Below, piece after piece: positions 18,162 through 28,475 of a DNA stretch of 64,000 nt (within the stretch, counting starts at the first letter, position 1; each line of letters starts with the position of its first letter). The stretch is taken from contig OZ037878.1 in NCBI GenBank assembly GCA_964035575.1, positions 1,383,470-1,447,469 of the forward strand, read 5' to 3'. The notes under the pieces are model-generated. The model made no database searches and had not been told where the DNA came from. It was given only the letters and a program-made list of their open reading frames with translations. Source of the DNA: Rhynchopus sp. YZ270_cl-10 (lineage: Eukaryota > Euglenozoa > Diplonemea > Diplonemida > Diplonemidae). The position numbers and the translations under genes were made by a program.

Positions 18162-18233
18162 TCTCCTATGGTGTAGTGGTTAGCACTCGAGACTCTGAAT
18201 CTCGCGACCGCGGTTCGAATCCGCGTAGGAGAA
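18162..18233 (+). tRNA. tRNA-Gln(CTG)
   Basis: Acceptor TCTCCTA/TAGGAGA with discriminator A. Anticodon loop CTCTGAA on stem CGAGA/TCTCG. Confidence 0.95.
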
Positions 18234-18326
18234 CTTTCCTTTTTCTCCGTTTCGTCCCTTGTTATTCTCCTCTGTGACTGGTTGAAACGCATTCCCACTT
18301 CCATATTCTTGTTGGCTTTTATTGAA

Positions 18327-18408
18327 GGCGAGATGGCCGAGTGGTCTAAGGCGCCAGGTTAAGGCCCTGGTCCCTTCGGGGGCGTGGGTTCAAACCCCAC
18401 TCTCGTCA
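18327..18408 (+). tRNA. tRNA-Leu(AAG)
   Basis: Acceptor GGCGAGA/TCTCGTC with discriminator A. Anticodon loop TTAAGGC on stem CCAGG/CCTGG, with a long variable arm. Confidence 0.95.
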
Positions 18409-18497
18409 CTTGTTATTCTTTTTCATTTTCATTTTCAATCTATCCCTTTTGTTTTGTTTTCAAGATTGTGCAAAACACAAAAAGCACACTTGTCAGG

Positions 18498-18570
18498 TCC
18501 TCCTTGGCGCAGTCGGTAGCGCGTCAGGCTGTTAACCTGCAGGTCGTTGGTTCGAACCCAACAGGAGGAG
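18498..18570 (+). tRNA. tRNA-Asn(GTT), second gene
   Basis: Same as the gene at 4857: acceptor TCCTCCT/AGGAGGA, loop CTGTTAA. A T6 run follows. Confidence 0.95.
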
Positions 18571-18629
18571 ACTTTTTTCCCTTCTCAAACCATTTTCTGT
18601 TCTTTGCAAAAGTCATAAAAAACTGGGAA

Positions 18630-18711
18630 GGCGAGATGGCCGAGCGGTCTAAGGCGCCAGGTTTAGGCCCTGGTCTCTTCGGAGGCGTGGGTTCAAACCC
18701 CACTCTCGTCA
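18630..18711 (+). tRNA. tRNA-Leu(TAG)
   Basis: Acceptor GGCGAGA/TCTCGTC with discriminator A. Anticodon loop TTTAGGC. Close relative of Leu(AAG) at 18327. Confidence 0.95.
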
Positions 18712-18775
18712 CGTTATTACCATTTTTCCGCAGAAAACCCACCTCTTGTGGAAAACAGTTCCGGTCATTATTGTA

Positions 18776-18848
18776 GCAGCTATCGTCTAGTGGTTAGGAC
18801 GCTCGCCTCACACGCGAGAGATCGTCGGTTCAATCCCGACTAGCTGTA
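18776..18848 (+). tRNA. tRNA-Val(CAC)
   Basis: Acceptor GCAGCTA/TAGCTGT with discriminator A. Anticodon loop CTCACAC on stem CTCGC/GCGAG. Confidence 0.95.
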
Positions 18849-18938
18849 ATTTCTTTTTGAACTTTCCTTCACATTTTCGTTCAATGCAACGATCGAAAAG
18901 ATGTCCCCATGCAGATAATAGTTTTGCCTACTATCAGA

Positions 18939-19010
18939 TCCGCTGTAGTATAGTGGTTAGAACAGCCGGCTCTCACCCGGCAGACCGGGGTTCAATTCCC
19001 CGCAGCGGAA
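18939..19010 (+). tRNA. tRNA-Glu(CTC)
   Basis: Acceptor TCCGCTG/CAGCGGA with discriminator A. Anticodon loop CTCTCAC on stem GCCGG/CCGGC. Last gene before the unit restarts. Confidence 0.95.
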
Positions 19011-19104
19011 AATACCTTTTTTTAGACCAAGTTTTGGAGAGAAGAATTTCTGACTTTTGAATATTAACGCCATCATGTAAATCTGGATGAAGAAAATAAT
19101 CAGT

Positions 19105-19176
19105 GGCTTAGTGGTCTAGTGGCATGATTCTCGCTTCGGGTGCGAGAGGTCCAGGGTTCGATTCCCTGCTGAGCCC
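19105..19176 (+). tRNA. tRNA-Pro(CGG), copy 2
   Basis: Counterpart of 61; loop TTCGGGT. Confidence 0.95.
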
Positions 19177-19390
19177 CTCTTTTTATTTAGGTAGTTTCTT
19201 GCTTGGGAATTGTTTAGAAAAATTATTTCCACATCTTTTCGACCACCAAAATCCCAAGATGAAGAAGTTTGGAAAAGTGCATTTTTGTGAAAGTATTTTG
19301 CCATATCTTTGTTGTCACCAAAATCCCAAGATGGTGAGAGAATCTTGAAAAATCATTTTCCATATTTTCACTTCCCAGTGAAAAAGAGAA

Positions 19391-19463
19391 TACCCATGGT
19401 GGGGATCGAACCCACAATCTTTCGCTTAGGAAGCGAACGCCTTATCCATTGGGCTACACGGGC
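19391..19463 (-). tRNA. tRNA-Arg(CCT), copy 2
   Basis: Counterpart of 347; loop TTCCTAA. Confidence 0.95.
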
Positions 19464-19569
19464 CTAATAGTTTTACCTTCTTTCCTTTTCTCTGGGGTGG
19501 TCAAATTTAGGACAAGAGACTTTTCTGCATGACCACCCCACAATGATTCTTTGGTTTAAATGAATGTGA

Positions 19570-19642
19570 GCCTCCCTAGCTCAGTCGGTAGAGCGCAAGG
19601 CCCTTAACCTTGTGGTCGCGGGTTCGAGCCCCGCGGGAGGTG
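19570..19642 (+). tRNA. tRNA-Lys(CTT), C33, copy 2
   Basis: Counterpart of 526; loop CCCTTAA, C33 kept. Confidence 0.94.
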
Positions 19643-20460
19643 CTTTTCTTTTTGAATGTTCACGATTTTGCAGGTTTCTGAGATTTTGAGGCAAATGAAA
19701 ACCAAAAAATATTTCCTCCACTTGATCTCAGTTCTGTTTCGTTGGCAAGTTGAGAGTGGAATTTGGGTGAAAATATGTGTTTTCCGAACCAACACAGGAC
19801 TCCCACCGACCGGTGTAGGTTTTGCGTTCAACCAGGTGTGAACTGCTTCCACTCGCGAAAAGTGCCAGACCCTTTTGCTGGGGATAGCACGTTTCAGCCC
19901 CACAACTTATCTCCTTTCTGGGCATGTCCAGTGTGCTCAGCTGCCGCTTCTTGGCGACTCACCAGTACAGAGTGGTGGAATCCAGCACAGAATGGAATGG
20001 CTGGGAAATCCTTAGCAATCCATAATTCAGATGGAAAAACTCCTGACCCGGCTATTGAATTTTCGGATCATTTTCTCAGTCACAATGCAAGCACAGAATG
20101 GAAACCAAAACCAAGCACAGAATGGAACACGGCTATAAGACTCCAGCCATTCCATTCTGTGCTGGTTTTTCGTTTCCATTCTGTGCTTGCATTGTGACTG
20201 AGAAAATGATCTGAAAATTCAATACCCGGGTCAGGAGTTTTTTTTTCCACTCCTAACAAATCCTTACAGTAAGCCTATAAGTCTCCAGCCATTCCATTCT
20301 GTGCTGGTTTTTGGAGCCCATTCTGTGAGCACTCGCTCGGGCCTGTACTGGAGTATAGCGGCCAGGCCATCTCCCTTCTGCGTTCCTGCCTGTCACATCC
20401 AGTGCTCAGTTGCTGCTTCTTCAGCACAACCGCATCACATCACATCACCAAAAAATAGAA

Positions 20461-20532
20461 AGGCAACTGGGGGGATCGAACCCCCGACCCTTGGTTTACA
20501 AGACCAATGCTCTGCCACTGAGCTAAATCGCC
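20461..20532 (-). tRNA. tRNA-Thr(TGT), copy 2
   Basis: Counterpart of 1417; loop CTTGTAA. Confidence 0.95.
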
Positions 20533-20614
20533 GCTGATTAAGATGCTTTTGCTGTTTCTCCTGCGAAGAAGTTTTTCAAGACAACACAGAAAGGAAAGTG
20601 TGTAAAAAAAGAAA

Positions 20615-20685
20615 TGACCCTAGACGGAATCGAACCGCCGTTGATGGATTTGGAATCCATAGTGCTACCGCTACACCATAGGGCC
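20615..20685 (-). tRNA. tRNA-Trp(CCA), copy 2
   Basis: Counterpart of 1571; loop TTCCAAA. Confidence 0.95.
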
Positions 20686-20770
20686 CATGATTTAGGGCTT
20701 CAATGCGTTTAGCATGAAGGTGGAAATTTTGCTGAAAATCCCACACAAAGGAAAAAGACACACAAAAAAG

Positions 20771-20843
20771 TGCGAGGTGCCAGGATCGAACTGACGACCT
20801 TAGGATTATGGGACCTACGCGCTCCCGACTGCGCCAACCTCGC
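20771..20843 (-). tRNA. elongator tRNA-Met(CAT), C33, copy 2
   Basis: Counterpart of 1727; loop CCCATAA, C33 kept. Confidence 0.93.
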
Positions 20844-20967
20844 CTTGATATTATCGTATCATTAAGAAATACATGGGGTGCAAATTTCTACAGGTTTGTG
20901 TGGCAAAAAAATTTTTTTGAGCCAAAAAATTTTATGGGCTTCTGTGAAAACAATGACAGTTGTAGAA

Positions 20968-21051
20968 CCTCTCGTAGCTCAATTGGTAGAGCGCTCGACT
21001 GTAGAATACTCGGTTATCGAGCGGTCGCTGGTTCGATTCCGGCCGAGAGGA
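20968..21051 (+). tRNA. tRNA-Tyr(GTA) with intron, copy 2
   Basis: Counterpart of 1924; the 11-nt intron is unchanged. Confidence 0.95.
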
Positions 21052-21128
21052 TTTTTTTCATTTTCGTGTTCCAGGTTATATTCTTCAAACAGATGACTGC
21101 CTAAAAACAAAGAACGGTGAGAATTACA

Positions 21129-21210
21129 GCAGTCGTATCCAAGTGGTTACGGAGGTGGACTAGAAATCCATTGGGCTCTGCCCGCGCAGGTTCAAGTCCT
21201 GCCGACTGCG
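21129..21210 (+). tRNA. tRNA-Ser(AGA), copy 2
   Basis: Counterpart of 2085; loop CTAGAAA. Confidence 0.95.
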
Positions 21211-21308
21211 ATTCATTTTTTGTTCACAAATTTTCGTGCATTTTCGTCGTTTCTGTGCTCATTTTAGACCATTTTGATGCGCGAAAATAAATCAGAGTGA
21301 AGATTGTA

Positions 21309-21380
21309 TCCTCGGTAGTATAGAGGTCAGTATTTCCGCCTGTCACGCGGAAGACCCGGGTTCAATTCCCGGCCGGGGAA
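21309..21380 (+). tRNA. tRNA-Asp(GTC), copy 2
   Basis: Counterpart of 2265; loop CTGTCAC. Confidence 0.95.
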
Positions 21381-21442
21381 TTCTTTTTTGTACAGGGCTC
21401 CCACTCATTGTTTCGTTTCTTTTCTGATGAAAATCAAATCAG

Positions 21443-21515
21443 GCCCCGTTGGCGCAATGGATAGCGCGTTGGACTTCGAATCCAAAGGTTGCGGGTTCGA
21501 GTCCCGCACGGGGTT
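21443..21515 (+). tRNA. tRNA-Arg(TCG), copy 2
   Basis: Counterpart of 2399; loop CTTCGAA. Confidence 0.94.
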
Positions 21516-21785
21516 AACTTTTTGAACATTGTTTTTTTGAACTTTTTTGAAAACACAAAAAAGTGAGGTTGGTGTCAAGTGAAATCACAGTGGAACAACA
21601 GATACAAATTTGGGTCCAGTGGGAAGGGGTCTCCCAGGAATTTTGGATTTTTTGGCAGTCAACCCATCCAGAAGAACCTTAAAAAATCTTGGGAAAAACT
21701 TGAAAACTGGAAATTCTTTGAAAAGCTGACATTTCAGAATTTTTTTCTGAACATGAAAATTTTACTTCCTCCTAAAAAAAAGAAC

Positions 21786-21857
21786 TGCACTTACCGGGAG
21801 TCGAACCCGGGCCGCTCGCTTGGAAGGCGAGAATACTAACCGTTATACCATAAGTGC
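21786..21857 (-). tRNA. tRNA-Gly(TCC), copy 2
   Basis: Counterpart of 2742; loop CTTCCAA. Confidence 0.95.
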
Positions 21858-21946
21858 TGTTACTTTCATGCAAAGTGTTTTCTTTGTGGGGGGCAATTTC
21901 AAAATAAAAAAAATTTGAAATTGTTCAAATTGCCCAAAAAAAGAAG

Positions 21947-22018
21947 CAACCGTGGCAGGACTCGAACCTGCAACCGCCTGATCCGTGGTCAGGCGCTCTT
22001 CCATTGAGCCACACGGTC
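21947..22018 (-). tRNA. tRNA-Arg(ACG), C33, copy 2
   Basis: Counterpart of 2903; loop CCACGGA. Confidence 0.92.
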
Positions 22019-22105
22019 CATGTCTTTAGGCAATAGTATTTTTTATGTGGCCTGCATATTTTTGGAGTTGGAAAAAATGAAAATGGTTGATTGCACAGCT
22101 AAAAA

Positions 22106-22177
22106 AGCGGTTACCGAGAATTGAACTCGGGTCTCCCGTGCCACAAACGGGTGTTCTAACCACTAAACCATAACCGC
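22106..22177 (-). tRNA. tRNA-His(GTG), copy 2
   Basis: Counterpart of 3062; loop TTGTGGC. Confidence 0.95.
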
Positions 22178-22293
22178 TTGAATATTCCCACTTATTGGGA
22201 TCTCAGAAAGGGTTTTATTTCCTGGGATATTGTGAAATATTTTTCAAACATGCAACGAGCGGCAACTCGAGCACAATTTCGACTAATATCGTA

Positions 22294-22364
22294 GCGTAAT
22301 TGGTCTAGTGGTAGAATGGCCCCCCGCCACGGGGTCGGCCCGGGTTCGATTCCCGGATTACGCA
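22294..22364 (+). tRNA. tRNA-Gly(GCC), C33, copy 2
   Basis: Counterpart of 3250; loop CCGCCAC. Confidence 0.92.
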
Positions 22365-23335
22365 CTCTCTTTTTGCGTTTGGCAAAAGCAAAACAATATG
22401 TTTCGGACAGTTTCAGGTCGGTCACAAACTCGTTCAAAACGAAAAAGTGGAAATGATATGTACTCTTTCTTGCGTAAGGATTATTAGTAGAGAAAAAAAT
22501 TTCTTGTCTGATGATACGGGTTTTTGCTCGACATAGTTTGCGAGTAAGTCAGTTCGGTCACAACTTCCATCACAATTGCAAAAAAAATTGGGACTACAAC
22601 ATGTTCATAAACCCAACCTGACTTACATGTTTATTTCTTCACAAAATTCCCAGTAAATAAACATGCACATCAGTATGGCCGGTGCGCTGGTCAGAGACAT
22701 CACGTTTGCGGGCCAACCCCTCTGTGCGCCCGATTAGGAACCCCCCTGTGCGCCCGATTAGCTTACCCCCCTGTGCGCCCGATTAGGGACCCCCCTGTGC
22801 GCCCGGTTAGCTTTACCCCCCTGTGCGCCCGATTAGGAACCACTCTGTGCACCTACCTAGTCACTGTGACCAGGTGCCCCTACTAATATGCCTTACCAAT
22901 ATGGCCTGGGCTGTGGTATGTCGGGTGTACTACATGCTGGGACCTAAAGAGGAACCACATGCTGGAACACGGCTTTAAGCCCCCACCCATTTCAGCTGTG
23001 GTTCCTACTGTGCCCAGTCACTGTGACCAGGTGCCTGGTCAGATCTGACCAGGTACCCTTACTAATATGCCTGACCAATATGGCCAGGGGTGGTATGTCG
23101 GGTGCACAAGGGAGTTTCACGATGGGTTATCTTATGCACAGGTACAGTGGATGTAGAAAACCCACAAACCCATTGTGTGTGGGTTTTCTGGCATAGGACT
23201 GTATGGAAAGTGCACGGGTCCACCACAGTACAACCAGTCATGCACCAAGGGACACTGGCTGTTTTATCACTTTTTGAACTTTTTTAGACACTGCCAAACC
23301 TTCTCCATAATCTGAGATCTTGGGAAACAAGATAA

Positions 23336-23407
23336 GCTCGCGTGGCGCAATGGAAGCGCGTCGGTTCCCGACGCCGGAGGTTGCGGGTTCGATCCCCGCC
23401 GCGAGTA
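23336..23407 (+). tRNA. tRNA-Arg(CCG), C33, copy 2
   Basis: Counterpart of 4292; loop TCCCGAC. Confidence 0.91.
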
Positions 23408-23544
23408 CTTTTTATTCATTCCAAAATATTTTTAGATTTCCTTCTTCTCAGAGATTTCTTGTCACAAAACTTTGCCAAATTGAAAATTCAGAAATGCGAA
23501 AATATCAAAAAACAGCTCCGAAATTTGAAAGCAATCAAAAAGGA

Positions 23545-23616
23545 TTCCCCCTCCGGGGTTTGAACCCGGGTCGCCTGGGTGAAAGCCAGGTATACTAACC
23601 ACTGTACTAAAGGGGA
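23545..23616 (-). tRNA. tRNA-Glu(TTC), copy 2
   Basis: Counterpart of 4501; loop CTTTCAC. Confidence 0.95.
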
Positions 23617-23714
23617 GGTGATACTTAGGCACAATCCAAAAAGGGTACTTTTGTGCAAGCTACACGGAGTTTCAAACGAAAAAAAAAATTAAAAATGAAA
23701 ATCCAAAAAGACAA

Positions 23715-23786
23715 GGGCTCGGCGGGGAATTGAACCCCGGACCTCTCGCACCCTAAGCGAGAATCATGCCACTAGACCACCGAGCC
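23715..23786 (-). tRNA. tRNA-Pro(AGG), copy 2
   Basis: Counterpart of 4671; loop TTAGGGT. Confidence 0.95.
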
Positions 23787-23900
23787 ACGAATTCTCTCGC
23801 ATTCTCTTCGTAACGCGGCCATATGTTTCCATCATTCCTTGTGTGTGTTTTCGTTTTGAATAAGGTCCCCATGTAAATGCTGTCTTCGCTAACAATCAGA

Positions 23901-23973
23901 TCCTCCTTGGCGCAGTCGGTAGCGCGTCAGGCTGTTAACCTGCAGGTCGTTGGTTCGAACCCAACAGGAGGAG
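23901..23973 (+). tRNA. tRNA-Asn(GTT), copy 2
   Basis: Counterpart of 4857; loop CTGTTAA. Confidence 0.95.
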
Positions 23974-24229
23974 ATTTTTCATTTTTTTGAGTTTTTGACT
24001 CTATTTTTTAATTTTGAGCTAAAAATCCACATTGTGTGTCATCTTGATGTTGGAACTATTTTTCAGGATTTCCAAGGTTGTCCCACCAAAAAAACCAAAC
24101 ATCTTTGGATGCTGACATAACTTGAAGATTCTTGACCTGAAGATAAAACAGATTTTGTCAGGTTTTTTTTTTGAGTTTGAAAAAGTTCAGAACAGAATGA
24201 AAAAAGGGATCGATGCAGTGTATAAAAAA

Positions 24230-24311
24230 CGCGAACGGCAAGGTTCGAACTTGCGCATGCAGAGCACACTCGCTTAGCAGGCGAGCCCCGTAACCACTTG
24301 GGTACGTCCGC
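24230..24311 (-). tRNA. tRNA-Ser(GCT), copy 2
   Basis: Counterpart of 5186; loop CTGCTAA. Confidence 0.95.
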
Positions 24312-24530
24312 TTAATTACCTGTCAGTACTTAGGACGAAGCTTGTACTTTGTTTAACGACACGTTAGTGATCACTTGCGTGGTCACCAAAAATCATCGCA
24401 ATTGTGACCACCAAAAAAAATTTTTGGGCACGATTTCGCACGATGGCGGGCTCATTGCACGACGGCCGACACACCATGTTTTCTCACAAATAAAAAAAAT
24501 CCAGAAAAATTCAGGTATCAATACAAAAAG

Positions 24531-24603
24531 CACCTCCCGCGGGGCTCGAACCCGCGACCACAAGGTTAAGGGCCTTGCGCTCTACCGACTGAGCTAGGGA
24601 GGC
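24531..24603 (-). tRNA. tRNA-Lys(CTT), C33, second gene, copy 2
   Basis: Counterpart of 5487; loop CCCTTAA. Confidence 0.94.
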
Positions 24604-24705
24604 TCATATTAACTTAAATCAAAGAATCATTGTGGGGTACTTGTGTGCACCTGCAACCACCAAATTTTCCATCGTTGTTGTGTGAACAAAAGGATCCGGA
24701 TTATC

Positions 24706-24777
24706 TCTCCTATGGTGTAGTGGTTAGCACCCTGGACTTTGAATCCAGTAGCCGCGGTTCAAACCCGCGTGGGAGAA
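24706..24777 (+). tRNA. tRNA-Gln(TTG), copy 2
   Basis: Counterpart of 5662; loop CTTTGAA. Confidence 0.95.
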
Positions 24778-24892
24778 CTTTTCTTTTTCCAAGTGTTTTC
24801 AATATTTTTTGGAGCTTTGTCACACACATCTTCAATCTTTGCATTTGATGACAAAAACATAAATCACAGAAATCAAACGAAAAGGTAAAGAA

Positions 24893-24974
24893 CGCTGACG
24901 GCAGGGTTCGAACCTGCGCGGGCAGAGCCCAGTGGATTTCAAGTCCACCTCCGTAACCACTTGGATACGTCAGC
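24893..24974 (-). tRNA. tRNA-Ser(TGA), copy 2
   Basis: Counterpart of 5849; loop CTTGAAA. Confidence 0.95.
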
Positions 24975-25051
24975 ATAGTTGAGGAAGTACAACGCCCCAG
25001 ATCCTGAAAATGAGCACAAAAAAGAGAATCCAATCAATCCAAAAAAGTAGG

Positions 25052-25123
25052 CACCCGCCGTGGGGATCGAACCCACGACCATTGGATTAAAAGTCCAACG
25101 CTCTACCGCTGAGCTAGGCGGGC
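25052..25123 (-). tRNA. tRNA-Lys(TTT), copy 2
   Basis: Counterpart of 6008; loop CTTTTAA. Confidence 0.95.
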
Positions 25124-25238
25124 ATTCGTTTTAAAGGAAAGAGTCAATTTCAAGGCTTGTTCAGTTCTTGAAAAAAAACTGACAAAAAAGACGAACAGAA
25201 CGTGCCCCAAGTACCTCTCCTTGAGGGACATTTATCAG

Positions 25239-25310
25239 GGGCGTTTAGCTCAGTGGTAGAGCGCCCGTTCTGCATACGGGAGGCCGAGGGTTCGAACCCC
25301 TCAATGTCCA
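25239..25310 (+). tRNA. tRNA-Ala(TGC), C33, copy 2
   Basis: Counterpart of 6195; loop TCTGCAT. Confidence 0.93.
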
Positions 25311-26119
25311 TTTTTTTGCCATATTTTGTTGATTATTTTTTGGTTGGGACAGTTAACACACAAAAATATGAACTGACACCATTGCGTCGTACCTGTGATT
25401 TTGAGGGTCTTTTAGCGATGAGGATGTGTGTGATGGTCCGATTGGCGAGTCTGACCTCATAATGCGTTCAGGAACATCCGAATAACCCATTTTCCCAACG
25501 TTTTCACATTTTTGAGCATTTTGCTCTTGCGCAATAGTGGTACAATGGGCATTTTAGTGGGTCATTTTAACCAACTCTATCAGGACACTTCTGATGCTCC
25601 AATTGGCGATTCTGACCTCATAATGGCTTCATGAGCAGCCGAATAACCCGTTTTCCCAACGTTTTCACATTTTTGAACATTTTGCCATTCGTGGAATGGT
25701 GGCATAAAAGTGATTTTAGTGGGTCATTTTCGCCAACTCGATCAGGGCACTTCTGGTGCTCCAATTTGCGATTCTGACCTCATAATGCATTCAGGAGAGC
25801 TCAAAAAACCCATTTTCCCAACGTTTTCGCCTTTTTTGACCATTTTTGCCATTGTGGAATGGCAGTACAATAGGCAGTTTACTGTGTCATTTTCATCAAC
25901 TCGATCAGGGTACTTCTGATGCTCTAATCACATCGTTCAACCTCATAATGGATTCAAGAGCACCCAAATAACCCATTTTCGCAAGGTTTTCGCATTTTTG
26001 ACCATTTTGCTATTGTGGAACATCGGTAAGATGATGTCATGCAAAAATGTACAGTTTTGTGCACAATAGAAAAAAATAGTGCGTACCCCAGGTTGGCGAT
26101 TCCTTTCGTCATTATTGTC

Positions 26120-26192
26120 GGTCGTGTAGCTCAGTCGGTAGAGCATTGGTCTAATAAGCCAACGGTCCCAGGTTCGAGCCCTGTCACGACCA
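26120..26192 (+). tRNA. tRNA-Ile(AAT), copy 2
   Basis: Counterpart of 7076; loop CTAATAA. Confidence 0.94.
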
Positions 26193-26270
26193 ATACTTTT
26201 TCTACTACTTTGGCTTTGGCCTGTTCAAAAAATGTTGGCCGTGTAAAAAATATACATACCCTAAAACAAG

Positions 26271-26277
26271 GCCTCTT

Positions 26278-26326
<49 letters not shown>

Positions 26327-26343
26327 AATCCCAGGTGGAGGCA
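26271..26343 (+). tRNA. tRNA-Phe(GAA), copy 2
   Basis: Counterpart of 7227; loop CTGAAGA. Confidence 0.95.
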
Positions 26344-26963
26344 CTTCTCTTTTTTCCCCTCAACTCTAATAACAATTTTCAATGGTGCACTGTGCTACTA
26401 CATCGAAAAAGTGCGCTGTGCTACTACATCCCAATTTTTTGGACGAAAATTTTTTGGTACGTCGGGCGCACAGCGCAGACCCCGATATGGGCGCACAGAA
26501 CACCCCCCCATTGTGGGCGCACAGAACAGGCCCTCCGTTGTGGGCGCACAGCTCACTGTGTGTTGTGCAAGTTTCAGCATATGGCTTCTGGCAACAAAAA
26601 CTTAAAAAAAATTTTGGCCGAAAATTATTTTTTGGCCTGCAATCAGGTTGAGCTGAGATGCTACATAAGTCAGTCTGTTTCATGTTCCCACTGATCAAAG
26701 TTCGTTCGAGATGGAAAGGACTGAAAAGGAAGCACATGTGGAAATGTTAAGGAATTCCCACCCATTTCCGCATGTGCTTCCGGCAACAAAAAACTGATCG
26801 CTCCAGGATTTGATTTTGGTACCATTTTTCACCAAATCCAAAAAAATTGGCAGAGTAGCACAGCCGCAAACGTTAGCATTATGACACGTGTTTGCGGATG
26901 TGCTCTCACCCCCAAAAAAAATGGGCAATACAAGGCCAAAAAACAAACGCACAAAAAGAAGTG

Positions 26964-27037
26964 TACACCTATCCGGGTTTGAACCGGAGACCTCCTCGGT
27001 GTTAACGAGGCGTCATAACCAACTAGACCATAGGTGC
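26964..27037 (-). tRNA. tRNA-Val(AAC), copy 2
   Basis: Counterpart of 7920; loop TTAACAC. Confidence 0.95.
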
Positions 27038-27158
27038 TGACATTTATATGGTTCATAGAAACGAGATGGTGTGTGCATTCACCGCCCAAAACCGAAAACT
27101 GTGTCAAAATAAAAAAAAATTTGGACAGAAGAAAATGGGAATATGGGTACAAAACGAA

Positions 27159-27230
27159 GGCTTAGTGGTCTAGTGGCATGATTCTCGCTTTGGGTGCGAG
27201 AGGTCCAGGGTTCGATTCCCTGCTGAGCCC
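27159..27230 (+). tRNA. tRNA-Pro(TGG), copy 2
   Basis: Counterpart of 8115; loop TTTGGGT. Confidence 0.95.
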
Positions 27231-27337
27231 CTCTTTTTTTCAAGTTTTTGTGTCACAGATTTTTTGTCAGAAAAATAAATTGTGAAAAAAACTGATCCCT
27301 TGAAAAATTGATTCTGGACAACAGAAGGAAAAAAGTG

Positions 27338-27419
27338 TGACAGGAGTGGGGTTTGAACCCACGCCTCCGAAGAGAAAGGAACTTGAGTCCTCCGCCTTAG
27401 ACCTCTCGGCCATCCTGCC
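27338..27419 (-). tRNA. tRNA-Leu(CAA), copy 2
   Basis: Counterpart of 8294; loop CTCAAGT. Confidence 0.95.
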
Positions 27420-27521
27420 TTGCCAACAGATTTATATTAGAAATGAAATGAGAACGATGAGAAAGGACAACCAAAACGGAGCAAAAGGAAAAACAGAAGA
27501 AAACACAACACATAAAAAGAA

Positions 27522-27593
27522 TTCCCCGGCCGGGAATTGAACCCGGGTCTTCCGCGTGACAGGCGGAAATACTGACCTCTATACTACCGAGGA
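27522..27593 (-). tRNA. tRNA-Asp(GTC), second gene, copy 2
   Basis: Counterpart of 8478; loop CTGTCAC. Confidence 0.95.
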
Positions 27594-27681
27594 TACAATG
27601 AAGCCTGTTTTTAAAAAGAATGCGTCCAGAGAAAGTCTTCAATCGCACCGGATCTGAAAAATAAAAAACAAAGAAAAGAAT

Positions 27682-27754
27682 TACCCCATGTGGGACTCGA
27701 ACCCACAACCTTTGGATTAGAAGTCCAACGCGCTATCCATTGCGCCAATGGGGC
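27682..27754 (-). tRNA. tRNA-Arg(TCT), copy 2
   Basis: Counterpart of 8638; loop CTTCTAA. Confidence 0.95.
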
Positions 27755-27846
27755 TTGTTTCATATTCTTTTCTCGTTTTAAGGAAGTGTCCCTTCATGGT
27801 CAACAACACCTGTAAAAAATTGTGAAGGAAATTCAAAAATGAAAAG

Positions 27847-27919
27847 TACAACTAGCTGGGATTGAACCAGCGATCTTCCGCGTGTAAGGCGGACGTCCTA
27901 ACCACTAGACGATAGCTGC
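27847..27919 (-). tRNA. tRNA-Val(TAC), copy 2
   Basis: Counterpart of 8803; loop CTTACAC. Confidence 0.95.
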
Positions 27920-28020
27920 CCAAACTTAGTGAGATGTTGGCAAGGGTCTGACCAACTTTTTTTTGGTGTTCAAAAAATTTTTTTCAAGTCAAAAAAATGG
28001 GTTCACTGAAAAAGGTTTTC

Positions 28021-28093
28021 TAGCAGAGATAGGTTTCGATCCTATGACCTGTGGGTTATGAGCCCACCGCGCTGACCACTGCGCCACTCTGCT
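28021..28093 (-). tRNA. initiator tRNA-Met(CAT), copy 2
   Basis: Counterpart of 8977; loop CTCATAA, T-loop ATCGAAA. Confidence 0.95.
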
Positions 28094-28143
28094 TCTAATT
28101 ACTTCCAACGATGTTTTCTACATGCCCAGCTTAAAAAAGGCTA

Positions 28144-28214
28144 TGCGACCGCCGGGAATCGAACCCGGGTCGAACCCTTGGGAGGGGTCCATCATGCCAC
28201 TAGACCACGGTCGC
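28144..28214 (-). tRNA. tRNA-Gly(CCC), copy 2
   Basis: Counterpart of 9100; loop CTCCCAA. Confidence 0.94.
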
Positions 28215-28240
28215 CTTATCAAGGGATAAAAGGGCTCGAC

Positions 28241-28313
28241 GCTCTCGTGGCCTAGTGGTTAAGGCACAGGTCTTATGAGCCTGGGATCGCGGGTTCAAAC
28301 CCCGCCGGGAGCA
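28241..28313 (+). tRNA. tRNA-Ile(TAT), copy 2
   Basis: Counterpart of 9197; loop CTTATGA. Confidence 0.94.
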
Positions 28314-28393
28314 AAGCCTTTTTTTGTTCAGTGAATCATGTTCATTCCTCCTGCTCGTTTCATGACTCCTCCAGAAGTTGCAAAGGAACAGTA

Positions 28394-28475
28394 GCGGACG
28401 TATCCAAGTGGTTACGGAGGTGCACTCGAAATGCATTGGGCTCTGCCCGCGCAGGTTCAAATCCTGCCGTCCGCG
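28394..28475 (+). tRNA. tRNA-Ser(CGA), copy 2
   Basis: Counterpart of 9350; loop CTCGAAA. Confidence 0.95.

Larger units (their letters stand above)
1..19044. repeat. 19,044-bp small-RNA gene unit, copy 1 (complete)
   Basis: The sequence at position 1 recurs at 19045 and the two stay collinear, without any indel I could see, up to the 5S array. This unit holds 48 tRNA genes, seven 5S rRNA genes plus a relic, U1, U4 and U5 snRNA genes and a 30-nt U2 start. Genes lie on both strands in no simple operon order, each with its own T-run, so they look like independent Pol III or snRNA-type transcription units. The near-identity of the copies points to recent amplification or continuing homogenisation. 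Confidence 0.95.
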
